From Pseudomonas anatoliensis (GTDB lineage: Bacteria > Pseudomonadota > Gammaproteobacteria > Pseudomonadales > Pseudomonadaceae): a stretch of 64,000 nt of DNA. The notes beneath the pieces were generated by a model that was given only the letters and a program-made list of their open reading frames with translations, searched no databases and was not told the origin of the DNA. Positions 1-9,159 of this stretch are shown here, in pieces. Position 1 is the first letter of the stretch; the number at the start of each line of letters is the position of its first letter. The DNA lies in contig NZ_JACVHC010000004.1 of the NCBI RefSeq assembly GCF_017976235.1, forward strand, positions 232,699-296,698, written 5' to 3'. A program made the translations under genes and the position numbers.

Positions 1-3000
1 CATCCACTGCACCTGGGCCATTCACCGTGTTGGGATTGCTGTGGTAAACCGCGTTGCCGTTGGCATCGAGGGTCAGGTAGCCGTAGGTGCCGTTGATCTG
101 CGAGTTCAGGCCACCGATGGCCGAAGTTGAGGTATCGGCACCGACGCGCACGCCAACCACCGCGCCTGTCACGGCCGGGCCATCGGCACCGCCAATATCG
201 TTGTTCAGGACATTGCCGCTGACAGTGGCGCCCTCCGCCACCGACGCCGCATCGGGATGCGCGCTCGGCAAGTCATCGACGATATTGACGTTGATCTGCC
301 CGTTGGCGGTGCTGCCATCGGTGTCCGTCGCGACGACATTGAAGTTCTCGGTGATGCTGTTGGCGCCATTGGCGTTCGGATGAGTTTCGTTATCCACCAG
401 GGTGTAGCTGTAGCTGACCACGCCAGTCGTTGCGTTGAAACCGGTGATGGTCAGCGTGCTGCCCAGCGGTGTGACGGTCGATTGCGGGAAGCCTGCGGCC
501 ACGCCATTGGTCACTACGGCAATGCCGCCGACAGTCAGGGTTTGCAGACCGTCGATGGCCGTCACGGTGAACGTGCCGCTCTGGGTCAGCGCCGGGGTGT
601 TCGGGCTGGTGCCATCGCTGAGGTTTTTCTCGTAAACGGTGAGTTCGCCACCGTTCACATCCAGACCGTTGATGATCACCGGATCGTCGTTGTTGTGGAT
701 CTGCAACACGAGGTTCGCGGTGCTGGTATCGCCGTCGGCATCGGTGAGGGTGTAGGCGAAGGTTTCCGTGCCGTTACCGCCGCCGGTCAGGGCTTTGAAA
801 TCGGCATCGCTGGTGTTCAGCGTGTAGGTGTAAGTGCCGTTGGCGTTGAGCACCAGCGTGCCGTAGGTACCGGTGAAAGTACCCGGGGTGATCGGGCCGG
901 TGGTTACGCGGTCGGCGCCCTGCACGTCGTTGGTCAGGACGTTGCCGGTCAACGTCAGCAGGGTTTCTGAAGCGGTCGATGTGTTGCTGTCGTCAATGGC
1001 ACTTGGCAGATCATCGACGATGTTCACATCGAGGGTGCCGTTGGCAGTGGTGCCGTTGTCATCGACCACGGTGACGGCGAATTGCTCTGGCAGATTGTTC
1101 GCGCCGTTGGCAGTTGCGTGCGCTTCGTTGTCGACCAGGGTGTAGCTGTAACTGACCACGCCAGTCGTCGCGTTGAACCCGGTGATGGTCAGCGTGCTGC
1201 CCAGCGGGGTAGTGACCGATTGCGGGAAACCAGCGGCGATGCCGTTGGTGACCACGGCAATACCACCGATAGTCAGCGTGGTGACGCCGTCCAGTGCGGT
1301 GATGGTGAAGGTGCCGTTTTGGGTCAACGCCGCAGAGTCAGGCGCGCTGCCGTCGCTGAGGTTTTTCTCGAAGACGGTGAGTTCGCCACCGTTCACATCG
1401 AGGCCGTTGATGATCACCGGATCGTCGTTGTTGTGGATCTGCAACACGAGGTTCGCGGTGCTGGTATCGCCGTCGGCATCGGTGAGGGTGTAGGCGAAGG
1501 TTTCCGTGCCGTTACCGCCGCCGGTCAGGGCTTTGAAGTCAGCGTCGCTGGTGTTCAGCGTGTAGGTGTAAGTGCCGTTGGCGTTGAGCACCAGCGTGCC
1601 GTAGGTACCGGTGAACGTACCGGCGGTGATCGGGCCAGTAGTTACGCGGTCGGCGCCTTGCACGTCGTTGGTCAGGACGTTGCCGGTCAGCGTCAGCAAA
1701 GTTTCCGAAGCGGTTGACGTGTTGCTGTCGTTCACGGCGTTTGGCAGGTCATCGACGATGTTCACATCGAGGGTGCCGTTGGCTGTGGTGCCGTTGTCAT
1801 CGACCACGGTGACGGCGAATTGCTCTGGCAGATTGTTCGCGCCGTTGGCAGTTGCGTGCGCTTCGTTATCGACCAGGGTGTAGCTGTAACTGACCACGCC
1901 CGTCGTCGCGTTGAACCCGGTGATGGTCAGCGTGCTGCCCAACGGGGTGGTGACTGATTGTGGGAAACCAGCGGCGACGCCGTTGGTGACCACGGCAATG
2001 CCACCGATAGTCAGCGTGGTGACGCCGTCCAGTGCGGTGATGGTAAAGGTACCGTCTTGGGTCAACGCCGCAGAGTCAGGCGCGCTGCCGTCACCGAGAT
2101 TTTGCTCGTAAACGGTGAGTTCGCCACCCTCGACGTTCAACCCGTTGATGATCACCGGATCGTCGTTGTTATGGATCTGCAACACGAGGTTCGCGGTGCT
2201 GGTATCGCCGTCGGCATCGGTCAAGGTGTAGGCGAAGGTTTCCGTGCCGTTACCGCCGCCGGTCAGGGCTTTGAAATCGGCATCGCTGGTGTTCAGCGTG
2301 TAGGTGTAAGTGCCGTTGGCATTGAGCACCAGCGTGCCGTAGGTACCGGTGAACGTACCGGCGGTGATCGGGCCAGTGGTTACGCGGTCGGCGCCTTGTA
2401 CATCGTTGGTCAGGACGTTGCCGGTCAGCGTTAGCAGGGTTTCCGATGCGGTCGACGTGTTGCTGTCGTTCACGGCATTTGGCAGGTCATCGACGATGTT
2501 CACATCGAGGGTGCCGTTGGCAGTGGTGCCGTTGTCATCGACCACGGTGACGGCGAACTGCTCAGGCAGATTGTTCGCGCCGTTGGCAGTTGCGTGCGCC
2601 TCGTTGTCGACCAGGGTGTAGCTGTAACTGACCACGCCAGTCGTTGCGTTGAACCCGGTGATGGTCAGCGTGCTGCCCAACGGTGTGGTGACGGATTGCG
2701 GGAAACCGGCGGCCACGCCATTGGTGACCACGGCAATGCCACCGATAGTCAGCGTGGTAACGCCGTCCAGTGCGGTGATGGTGAAGGTGCCGTTTTGAGT
2801 CAGCGCCGCAGAGTCAGGCGCGCTGCCGTCACCGAGATTTTGCTCGTAAACGGTGAGTTCGCCACCGTTCACATCCAGACCGTTGATGATCACCGGATCG
2901 TCGTTGTTGTGGATCTGCAAGACGAGGTTCGCGGTGCTGGTGTCGCCGTCGGCATCGGTCAGGGTGTAGGCGAAGGTTTCCGTGCCGCTACCACCGCCGG

Positions 3001-4960
3001 TCAGGGCTTTGAAGTCAGCATCGCTGGTGTTCAGCGTGTAGGTGTAAGTGCCGTTGGCGTTGAGCACCAGCGTGCCGTAGGTACCGGTGAACGTACCGGC
3101 GGTGATCGGGCCAGTGGTTACGCGGTCGGCGCCTTGCACGTCGTTGGTCAGGACGTTACCGGTCAGCGTTAGCAGGGTTTCCGATGCGGTCGATGTGTTG
3201 CTGTCGTTCACGGCGTTTGGCAGGTCATCGACGATGTTCACATCGAGGGTCGCGTTGGCGGTGGTGCCGTTGTCATCGACCACGGTGACGGCGAATTGCT
3301 CTGGCAGATTATTCGCGCCGTTGGCGGATGCGTGCGCTTCGTTGTCGACCAGGGTGTAGCTGTAACTGACCACGCCCGTCGTCGCGTTGAACCCGTTGAT
3401 GGTCAGCGTGCTGCCCAACGGTGTGGTGACCGATTGCGGGAAACCGGCGGCAACGCCGTTGGTGACCACGGCAATACCACCGATAGTCAGCGTGGTGACG
3501 CCGTCCAGTGCGGTGATGGTGAAGGTGCCGTTTTGGGTCAACGCCGCAGAGTCAGGCGCGCTGCCGTCACCGAGATTTTGCTCGTAAACGGTGAGCTCGC
3601 CACCGTTCACATCGAGGCCGTTGATGATCACCGGATCGTCATTGTTATGGATCTGCAACACGAGGTTCGCGGTGCTGGTATCGCCGTCGGCATCGGTGAG
3701 GGTATAGGCGAAGGTTTCCGTGCCGTTACCGCCGCCGGTCAGGGCTTTGAAGTCAGCATCGCTGGTGTTCAGCGTGTAGGTGTAAGTGCCGTTGGCGTTG
3801 AGCACCAGCGTGCCGTAGGTACCGGTGAAAGTACCCGGGGTGATCGGGCCAGCATTCGGGCCGACCGGCACACGATCGGCGCCTTGATCATCGTTGGTCA
3901 GCACGTTGCCGGTCAGCGTCAACAAGGTTTCGGAAGCGGTGCCATTGTTGTCGTCGACCGCGACCGGCACGTCGTCGGTGATGTTGACGTCGAGCGTTCC
4001 CGTGGCGGTGTCGCCATTGCTGTCGCCGGCGATCACGGTGAACTGTTCGCTGAGATTGTTGGCGCCGTCGCCGGCCGCATGGGTTTCGTTGCCATTGAGC
4101 GTGTAGCTGTAGCTGACCACGCCGGTCGCCGGGTTGTAACTGGTGATGGTCAGCGTGTTGCCCAGTTGCGTGGTGATCGATTGCGGGAAGCCGACGGCCA
4201 CGCCACCGTTGATCAGGTTGATGCCGCCGATGCTCAGGCTGGTCAGACCGTCCGGTGCCGATACGGTGAAGCTGCCACTTTGCGTCAACGCTCCGCTATT
4301 GGCGGCAGAGCCGTCGGGCAGATTGGCTTCGTTTACGTTCAGCTCACCGCCGGCGACCGCAAGCCCGCCGAGCGTGACCGGATTGTTCACCGGTGGCGGC
4401 GGGACAACAGGCGCGCCGATATCGTCGCCGTTGTCACCATTGTCGATGACTGCGTTGCGGCGTTCTTCAGGAAACTCGGGAATGCCATTGAAGCCGGCAG
4501 TGGGGAAGCCGATGATCGGGTCAACTCGCCCGCCGACTTCCTCCAGCAAAACAAAACTGTGGCCGCCACCCGCTTCACCCGGCACACCACTTGTTGGAGC
4601 ATTCGGACCTGCAGCAGTGGCTTCAGCGGTTTTGCTCGGGTCGTCACCGGCAGCGATGGCTTTCTGGATCTGCTCGACATCGGTCAGTTGTGCATCGCTC
4701 GGAGTCAGCGCCTCAGCGGCGTTCACGTGCGCAGCCTGGCCGGCCAGCAATTGGTCGGTCATGGTCAGGCTGCTGCCGCGACCCAAGGTCAATTCCTGGC
4801 CATTTTGCAGATGAACGGCAACCGCGCCCTCGGCCCCGGTGATCAGTTGATCGCCAGCAAACAGGCGATCCCCCTCAACCAGCTCGCGACGAGTGCCGTC
4901 GATGCCTTGAGCGAAAACCTGACCAATAACCTTGGTAACTGTGCCGATGAGCGTTGCCAT
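1..4960 (-). CDS. LapA/MapA-type giant repetitive adhesin, N-terminal part (partial)
   Basis: Large cell-surface adhesin exported by a type I secretion system; the open frame has no stop in the window, so about 1653 codons are present and the C-terminus (expected RTX/secretion signal) is missing. The start ATG at 4960 has GGAGG 7 bases upstream. Residues 1 to about 110 (MATLIGTVTKVIGQVFAQG...) match the retention module of LapA-like proteins. TAAG at about residues 115-118 is the di-alanine site cut by the periplasmic protease LapG in LapA. A Pro/Gly linker follows, then VCBS/cadherin-like domains with NGTYTYTLN and calcium-type DADGDT motifs, in tandem 246-residue units. It faces the TolC-ABC-HlyD operon on the other strand, its probable exporter. 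By family knowledge, surface retention is set by c-di-GMP through LapD/LapG; neither gene is in this window. LapA versus MapA cannot be decided here. Confidence 0.9.
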   Translation of the reverse strand, partial: MATLIGTVTKVIGQVFAQGIDGTRRELVEGDRLFAGDQLITGAEGAVAVHLQNGQELTLGRGSSLTMTDQLLAGQAAHVNAAEALTPSDAQLTDVEQIQKAIAAGDDPSKTAEATAAGPNAPTSGVPGEAGGGHSFVLLEEVGGRVDPIIGFPTAGFNGIPEFPEERRNAVIDNGDNGDDIGAPVVPPPPVNNPVTLGGLAVAGGELNVNEANLPDGSAANSGALTQSGSFTVSAPDGLTSLSIGGINLINGGVAVGFPQSITTQLGNTLTITSYNPATGVVSYSYTLNGNETHAAGDGANNLSEQFTVIAGDSNGDTATGTLDVNITDDVPVAVDDNNGTASETLLTLTGNVLTNDDQGADRVPVGPNAGPITPGTFTGTYGTLVLNANGTYTYTLNTSDADFKALTGGGNGTETFAYTLTDADGDTSTANLVLQIHNNDDPVIINGLDVNGGELTVYEQNLGDGSAPDSAALTQNGTFTITALDGVTTLTIGGIAVVTNGVAAGFPQSVTTPLGSTLTINGFNATTGVVSYSYTLVDNEAHASANGANNLPEQFAVTVVDDNGTTANATLDVNIVDDLPNAVNDSNTSTASETLLTLTGNVLTNDVQGADRVTTGPITAGTFTGTYGTLVLNANGTYTYTLNTSDADFKALTGGGSGTETFAYTLTDADGDTSTANLVLQIHNNDDPVIINGLDVNGGELTVYEQNLGDGSAPDSAALTQNGTFTITALDGVTTLTIGGIAVVTNGVAAGFPQSVTTPLGSTLTITGFNATTGVVSYSYTLVDNEAHATANGANNLPEQFAVTVVDDNGTTANGTLDVNIVDDLPNAVNDSNTSTASETLLTLTGNVLTNDVQGADRVTTGPITAGTFTGTYGTLVLNANGTYTYTLNTSDADFKALTGGGNGTETFAYTLTDADGDTSTANLVLQIHNNDDPVIINGLNVEGGELTVYEQNLGDGSAPDSAALTQDGTFTITALDGVTTLTIGGIAVVTNGVAAGFPQSVTTPLGSTLTITGFNATTGVVSYSYTLVDNEAHATANGANNLPEQFAVTVVDDNGTTANGTLDVNIVDDLPNAVNDSNTSTASETLLTLTGNVLTNDVQGADRVTTGPITAGTFTGTYGTLVLNANGTYTYTLNTSDADFKALTGGGNGTETFAYTLTDADGDTSTANLVLQIHNNDDPVIINGLDVNGGELTVFEKNLSDGSAPDSAALTQNGTFTITALDGVTTLTIGGIAVVTNGIAAGFPQSVTTPLGSTLTITGFNATTGVVSYSYTLVDNEAHATANGANNLPEQFAVTVVDDNGTTANGTLDVNIVDDLPSAIDDSNTSTASETLLTLTGNVLTNDVQGADRVTTGPITPGTFTGTYGTLVLNANGTYTYTLNTSDADFKALTGGGNGTETFAYTLTDADGDTSTANLVLQIHNNDDPVIINGLDVNGGELTVYEKNLSDGTSPNTPALTQSGTFTVTAIDGLQTLTVGGIAVVTNGVAAGFPQSTVTPLGSTLTITGFNATTGVVSYSYTLVDNETHPNANGANSITENFNVVATDTDGSTANGQINVNIVDDLPSAHPDAASVAEGATVSGNVLNNDIGGADGPAVTGAVVGVRVGADTSTSAIGGLNSQINGTYGYLTLDANGNAVYHSNPNTVNGPGAVD
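136..3900 (-). repeat. Tandem 738-bp coding repeats in the adhesin
   Basis: Matching landmarks recur at exactly 738-bp steps. The segment encoding GTFTGTYGTLV is near 873, 1611, 2349 and 3087, and the one encoding HNNDDPVIINGL near 660, 1398, 2136, 2874 and 3612. Each unit encodes 246 residues in two Ig-like halves. The inner copies are almost identical at DNA level, including third codon positions. The units at both ends diverge: the first has different bases around 75-300, and the one nearest the N-terminus carries a short in-frame insertion near 3850-3870. This suggests recent amplification or gene conversion inside the array. Confidence 0.93.
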
Positions 4961-5493
4961 GTGAAATCCTCCGCTGCTGACCACCGTCAGCACTGGTTCG
5001 CGAAGCAGCCCATGGCTCAATCGGGTTGTCGTGGCGACGCTCGCACCCTCGACAGTTCGTCTCGCAGGTCTTACCCGAGCAGGAAATATCAGTGCTTTCA
5101 AGCACCTCCGAACCCTGATCGAGACAACTAACCTGCTAACGCTACGTAACGGTGTTGAATCACTCGAGTGACAAAAATCTGTCGCTCATCGACCGCTACG
5201 CGTCCCTCCCCTTCAGCAGTACTTCGCCGTATGTCGCAAAGTGAATGGAACTTTCCTCAAGCCTTTTTGCGCTCCCTAAAGCGCACAAAACAAAGGCTTT
5301 CGAGATGAACAATGTGCTGCATTTTACAAACCGCATAAGTTTTTTTCGGAATAAGCCTTATGAAAATTTTTTCTTAGCTACGCTTCAGGATGTTCTTAGC
5401 TCTGTTGTTACAAGAGTGAAACGCTTAGACCTCAAAATATCGTCAAATATTTGGCGACAGTAACACACCATCAGGACTCAGGGAGATGCACCC
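4961..5493. promoter_or_regulatory. Divergent control region between adhesin and its secretion operon
   Basis: A 533-bp gene-free region between two divergent genes, distinctly AT-rich from about 5280 to 5460, so both promoters should lie here. It holds a perfect 12-bp palindrome TCACTCGAGTGA at 5160-5171, 200 bp upstream of the adhesin start. It also holds a near-perfect 16-bp palindrome CGTCAAATATTTGGCG at 5441-5456, 37 bp before the TolC-like start. Binding proteins are unknown; FleQ is a plausible candidate because it controls lap genes in related strains, but I do not see a clear consensus FleQ box. Confidence 0.5.
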
Positions 5494-6852
5494 ATGCGCG
5501 TTCTAACCCCCCTCTGCAGCGCGGTTTTGCTGGCCATGGCTTGCACTTCTCAAGCCCAGGCCATGAACCTCACCGAGGCGATTCAAAGCACTATTGCTAC
5601 CCACCCGGAACTTGCGTCGCGCGTGGACGCTCGCCTTTCGGCTGATGAACAAGTCAAAGTCGCCAAGGGTGGCTTCTATCCATCGGTCGATTTGAACGCC
5701 GCCTACGGTCGCGGCTACAGCGACAACACCAACACCCGGGCCTTCGGCAATCACAACACCGAAATCCTCACCTACACCCAGTCCGAGCTGCGCATGCGGC
5801 AAATGATCTTCGATGGCTTCAACACTGCCAACGAAGTCGAGCGCACCAAAGGCGTGTCCAACTCGCGCGCCTACTACGCGCAAGGCACCGCTCAGGACCT
5901 GGCCCTGCGCACCATCGAGGTCTACCTCGAAGTGCTCAAGCGCCGTGAACTGGTGACACTGGCGACGAACAACCTGCAGGCGCACTTGCGCGTCAACGAT
6001 CAGATTGGCCTGCGTACCGAGCGCGGCGTCGGCAGCAGCGCCGACTCCGACCAATCGGTCGCCCGTAAGGCGCTGGCGCAAAACAACCTCGACACCGCCG
6101 AAGTTGATCTGGCCGACGCCGAATCCAACTTCTACAGCGTGGTCGGGCGCATGCCTGATGAACTCGAAACCCCGGCCTCGACCCGCGGTGAACTGCCCAC
6201 CCAACTGCGCGAAGCCCAGCAGAGCATGGTCGACAACAACCCGTACCTGAAATCGGCGCAGGCTGACGTGCAGTCGGCAGAGAGCCAGTACGAAGTCGCC
6301 AAGTCGCCGTTCTACCCACGCTTCGATGCTGAGGCTGCAGTTGGCGCGAACAACAACGTGCAGGGTGACGAAGGCCACGACAACGAGTGGCGCGTGGGCA
6401 TTGTGATGAACTACAACCTGTTCCGTGGCGGCAGCGACAAGGCGCGACTGGCGGCGAATGCGCACGACATCAATCAGGCGATGGACATCCGCAACAACGC
6501 TCTGCGCCAGCTCAACGAGAACATTCGTCTGGCCTGGAACGCCATGGAAAATGCCAAGAAACAAACCCCGACCGCCCGTGAATACGCTGAAACCACCAAA
6601 CGTGTACGCATGGCGTATCAGGACCAGTTCGGCCTCGGCCAACGCACCCTGCTCGATTTGCTCGACAGTGAAAACGAGCTCTACAACGCCAACCGTCGCT
6701 ACACCGAAATTCGCTATACCGAGGAATATTCGATGTACCGCGTGCTGGCCAACATGGGCCAGTTGCTGAGCAAACAACGAGTGGTCCTGCCGGCGGATGC
6801 GATTGCTTCTGCCGAAGTCAAAAACGAAGCACGCCTGCCAGAGCTGAAATAA
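5494..6852 (+). CDS. TolC-family outer-membrane channel of type I secretion (LapE/AggA-like)
   Basis: Outer-membrane channel protein completing a type I secretion system. The 452-residue product starts with a signal peptide ending near residue 23 (MRVLTPLCSAVLLAMACTSQAQA). Two OEP-type halves rich in helical heptads follow, including NVERTKGVSNSRAYYAQG-like and FGLGQRTLLDLLDSENEL segments typical of TolC channels. The start ATG has a GGGAG site 8 bases upstream. It is the first gene of an operon with the ABC exporter (134 bp on) and the HlyD adaptor, and is divergent from the adhesin, so it very probably exports that adhesin. The 134-bp gap to the next gene contains a REP pair, which may uncouple transcript levels. 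Confidence 0.93.
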   Translation: MRVLTPLCSAVLLAMACTSQAQAMNLTEAIQSTIATHPELASRVDARLSADEQVKVAKGGFYPSVDLNAAYGRGYSDNTNTRAFGNHNTEILTYTQSELRMRQMIFDGFNTANEVERTKGVSNSRAYYAQGTAQDLALRTIEVYLEVLKRRELVTLATNNLQAHLRVNDQIGLRTERGVGSSADSDQSVARKALAQNNLDTAEVDLADAESNFYSVVGRMPDELETPASTRGELPTQLREAQQSMVDNNPYLKSAQADVQSAESQYEVAKSPFYPRFDAEAAVGANNNVQGDEGHDNEWRVGIVMNYNLFRGGSDKARLAANAHDINQAMDIRNNALRQLNENIRLAWNAMENAKKQTPTAREYAETTKRVRMAYQDQFGLGQRTLLDLLDSENELYNANRRYTEIRYTEEYSMYRVLANMGQLLSKQRVVLPADAIASAEVKNEARLPELK

Positions 6853-6858
6853 CCCTTC

Positions 6859-6953
6859 TGTAGGAGCTGCCGCAGGCTGCGATCTTTTGATGTTGGTTTT
6901 CCAATATCAAAAGATCGTCCGATCGCGGCCCGAGCCTGCGGCAGCTCCTACAC
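6859..6953. repeat. REP pair, GTAGGAGCTGCCG family (variant arm)
   Basis: Two inverted copies of the family sequence around a short spacer. The right arm carries the extra bases CGTCCGATCGCGGCCC between the GATC and GCCTGCGG parts. It lies inside the secretion operon, between the outer-membrane and ABC genes. Confidence 0.9.
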
Positions 6954-6986
6954 AGGGCGATGTGCACACAACCAGGGGCGATCAAT

Positions 6987-9149
6987 ATGACTAGCATGGC
7001 CGGAGGCGGCAACGCCGGGGTCGATCCGCGGCTGAGCTTCGATGATCCGTTACTCGACGGTCTGTTGATCCTCTGCAAACTCCATGGCGCGACTGTCAGT
7101 CGCGCCAGCCTGAGTGCCGGACTGCCCCTGAACAAACAACGCCTGAGCCTGGATCTGCTGCCTCGCGCAGCGGCCCGGGCCGGGTTGCAGGCGCGGTTGT
7201 TACGCCGTGAGCTGAAAGACATTTCCCCGCTGAATCTGCCGATTCTGCTACTGCTCAACGACGGTCGCACCGCCGTGCTGCGGCGCTTTGGCGATGACGG
7301 CAAGGCGCTGATCCTGCCCAGCGAAGCCGATGGCGGCGAGCAGTGGGTCAGCCGCGCAGAACTCGGCGAGCACTACAGCGGCCAGGCCTTGTTCGCGCGG
7401 CCACGGCATGAACTCGAAGACCTGCGCTCGCCGCTGGTGCCGCGGGTGCATGCGTGGTTTCGTGACACCCTGAAGCTGTCGAAATGGCTGTACAGCGATG
7501 CGATTCTTGCCAGTTTCCTGATCAACCTGCTGGGCCTGATGGTGCCGCTGTTTGTCATGCAGACCTACGACCGCGTGGTGCCCAATCAGGCCACTTCAAC
7601 CCTGTGGGTATTATCGATCGGCCTGTTGATCGGCACCGGTTTCGAACTGGTGCTGCGAGTGGTGCGTGCACACCTGCTGGACAGCGCAGGCAAGAAAACC
7701 GATGTGATCCTTTCCGCGACGTTGTTTGAACGCATCACCGGTATGTCGATGAAGGCTCGGCCGGCTACCATCGGCGGTTTTGCCCAGAGCATTCACGATT
7801 TTCAGGGACTGCGCGAATTCCTCACCGCGGTTACCCTGACCAGCCTGATTGACCTGCCCTTCGTGGTGCTGATGCTGGTGGTGATCGGCCTGCTCGGTGG
7901 CTGGCTGGTGGTAATTCCGCTGCTGGCGTTTCCGCTGACGATCATCTTCGCGATGATCATTCAGGTGCGTCTGCGTGACACCGTGCAGAAGAGTTTGAGC
8001 CTCGGAGCCGAACGCCAGGCCTTGCTGATCGAGACCCTCGGTGGCCTGGAAACACTCAAGGCCTGCAGCGCCGAAAGCGAGCGCCAGCACAAATGGGAAA
8101 GCACCCACGGCGCCCTCACCCGCCTCGACAGCCATGCGCGCAACCTCTCGGCACTCGCCACCAACGGCACGTTGTTCATCCAACAGTTCGCGGGGATGGC
8201 GACGATTGTCGCTGGGGTCTACAGCATCATCGCCGGCAACCTGAGCGTCGGCGCACTGGTGGCGACGTACATGCTGGGCAGCCGCGTGCTCGCACCACTG
8301 GGGCAGATTGCTGGCCTGATTACCCGCTATCAGCAAGCGCAACTGACCATGAAAAGCACCGATGCGCTGATGTCGTTACCGCAAGAACGCGACGGCAAAC
8401 AGCGGCCACTGGAACGCACACAACTGCAAGGCGCACTGGACGTCAACGGCGTGACCTTCCACTACAACGGCCAGAATGCCCCGGCGCTGAGCAACGTCAG
8501 TTTCAGCCTCAAACCCGGTGAACGGGTCGGCATCATCGGCCGTAGTGGTTCCGGCAAAAGTACCCTGGCACGGCTGGTGATGGGCTTTTACGAACCCGAA
8601 GAAGGCCAATTGCTGCTCGACGGTCTCGACCTGCGGCAACTGGATGTCGCTGACCTGCGCCAGCAGATCGGTTATGTCGCCCATGATCTGCCGCTGCTGG
8701 CCGGCAGCCTGCGCGACAACCTGACCCTTGGTGCGCGCTACATCAGCGATTCACGCATGCTCGAAGTCGCCGAGCTGACCGGCGTCACCGAACTCGCGCG
8801 CCAGCACCCGCAAGGCTTCGACCGGCCGGTGGGCGAGCGCGGGCAATTACTCTCCGGCGGCCAACGCCAAGCCGTATTGCTGGCCCGGGCATTGCTGCTC
8901 GACCCGCCGATCATGTTGCTCGACGAACCCACCAGCGCCATGGACAACAGCAGCGAAGACCAACTGCGCCAGAAGCTGCACGAATGGGTACAAGGCAAAA
9001 CGCTGCTGCTGGTCACCCACCGCACCTCGATGCTGAGCCTGGTGGATCGGTTGCTGGTGCTGGATAACGGCCGGGTCGTCGCTGACGGCCCGAAAGAAGC
9101 GGTCATCGAAGCACTGCGCAAGGGCCGCGTCGGCTCGGCGGCGGTCTAG
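6987..9149 (+). CDS. Type I secretion ABC exporter (LapB-like)
   Basis: Inner-membrane ABC transporter that powers export of the adhesin through the TolC-like channel. The 720-residue protein has an N-terminal C39-like domain (about 10-130) without the usual catalytic cysteine context, as in LapB/HlyB exporters that do not cleave a leader. The transmembrane domain covers about 165-440 and the nucleotide-binding domain the rest: Walker A GRSGSGKST near 518, LSGGQRQ near 621, Walker B IMLLDEPT near 641 and a switch histidine near 676. An upstream in-frame ATG exists at 6960, but the ATG at 6987 has AGGGGCG at proper spacing and is preferred. Its stop overlaps the ribosome site of the next gene. 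Confidence 0.93.
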   Translation: MTSMAGGGNAGVDPRLSFDDPLLDGLLILCKLHGATVSRASLSAGLPLNKQRLSLDLLPRAAARAGLQARLLRRELKDISPLNLPILLLLNDGRTAVLRRFGDDGKALILPSEADGGEQWVSRAELGEHYSGQALFARPRHELEDLRSPLVPRVHAWFRDTLKLSKWLYSDAILASFLINLLGLMVPLFVMQTYDRVVPNQATSTLWVLSIGLLIGTGFELVLRVVRAHLLDSAGKKTDVILSATLFERITGMSMKARPATIGGFAQSIHDFQGLREFLTAVTLTSLIDLPFVVLMLVVIGLLGGWLVVIPLLAFPLTIIFAMIIQVRLRDTVQKSLSLGAERQALLIETLGGLETLKACSAESERQHKWESTHGALTRLDSHARNLSALATNGTLFIQQFAGMATIVAGVYSIIAGNLSVGALVATYMLGSRVLAPLGQIAGLITRYQQAQLTMKSTDALMSLPQERDGKQRPLERTQLQGALDVNGVTFHYNGQNAPALSNVSFSLKPGERVGIIGRSGSGKSTLARLVMGFYEPEEGQLLLDGLDLRQLDVADLRQQIGYVAHDLPLLAGSLRDNLTLGARYISDSRMLEVAELTGVTELARQHPQGFDRPVGERGQLLSGGQRQAVLLARALLLDPPIMLLDEPTSAMDNSSEDQLRQKLHEWVQGKTLLLVTHRTSMLSLVDRLLVLDNGRVVADGPKEAVIEALRKGRVGSAAV

Positions 9150-9159
9150 GAGTTGCGCC

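Noticed and set aside
3296-5131. 611-codon plus-strand frame, and other long plus-strand frames from 87 to 4842
   Set aside because: They run opposite the adhesin repeats. The minus-strand frame has a signal for start, family motifs and calcium-binding repeats; the plus-strand frames only reflect the GC-rich repeat and repeat with it.
5503-6777. 424-codon frame opposite the TolC-like gene
   Set aside because: The plus-strand protein has signal peptide and TolC features and is in an operon; the antisense frame has no supporting context.
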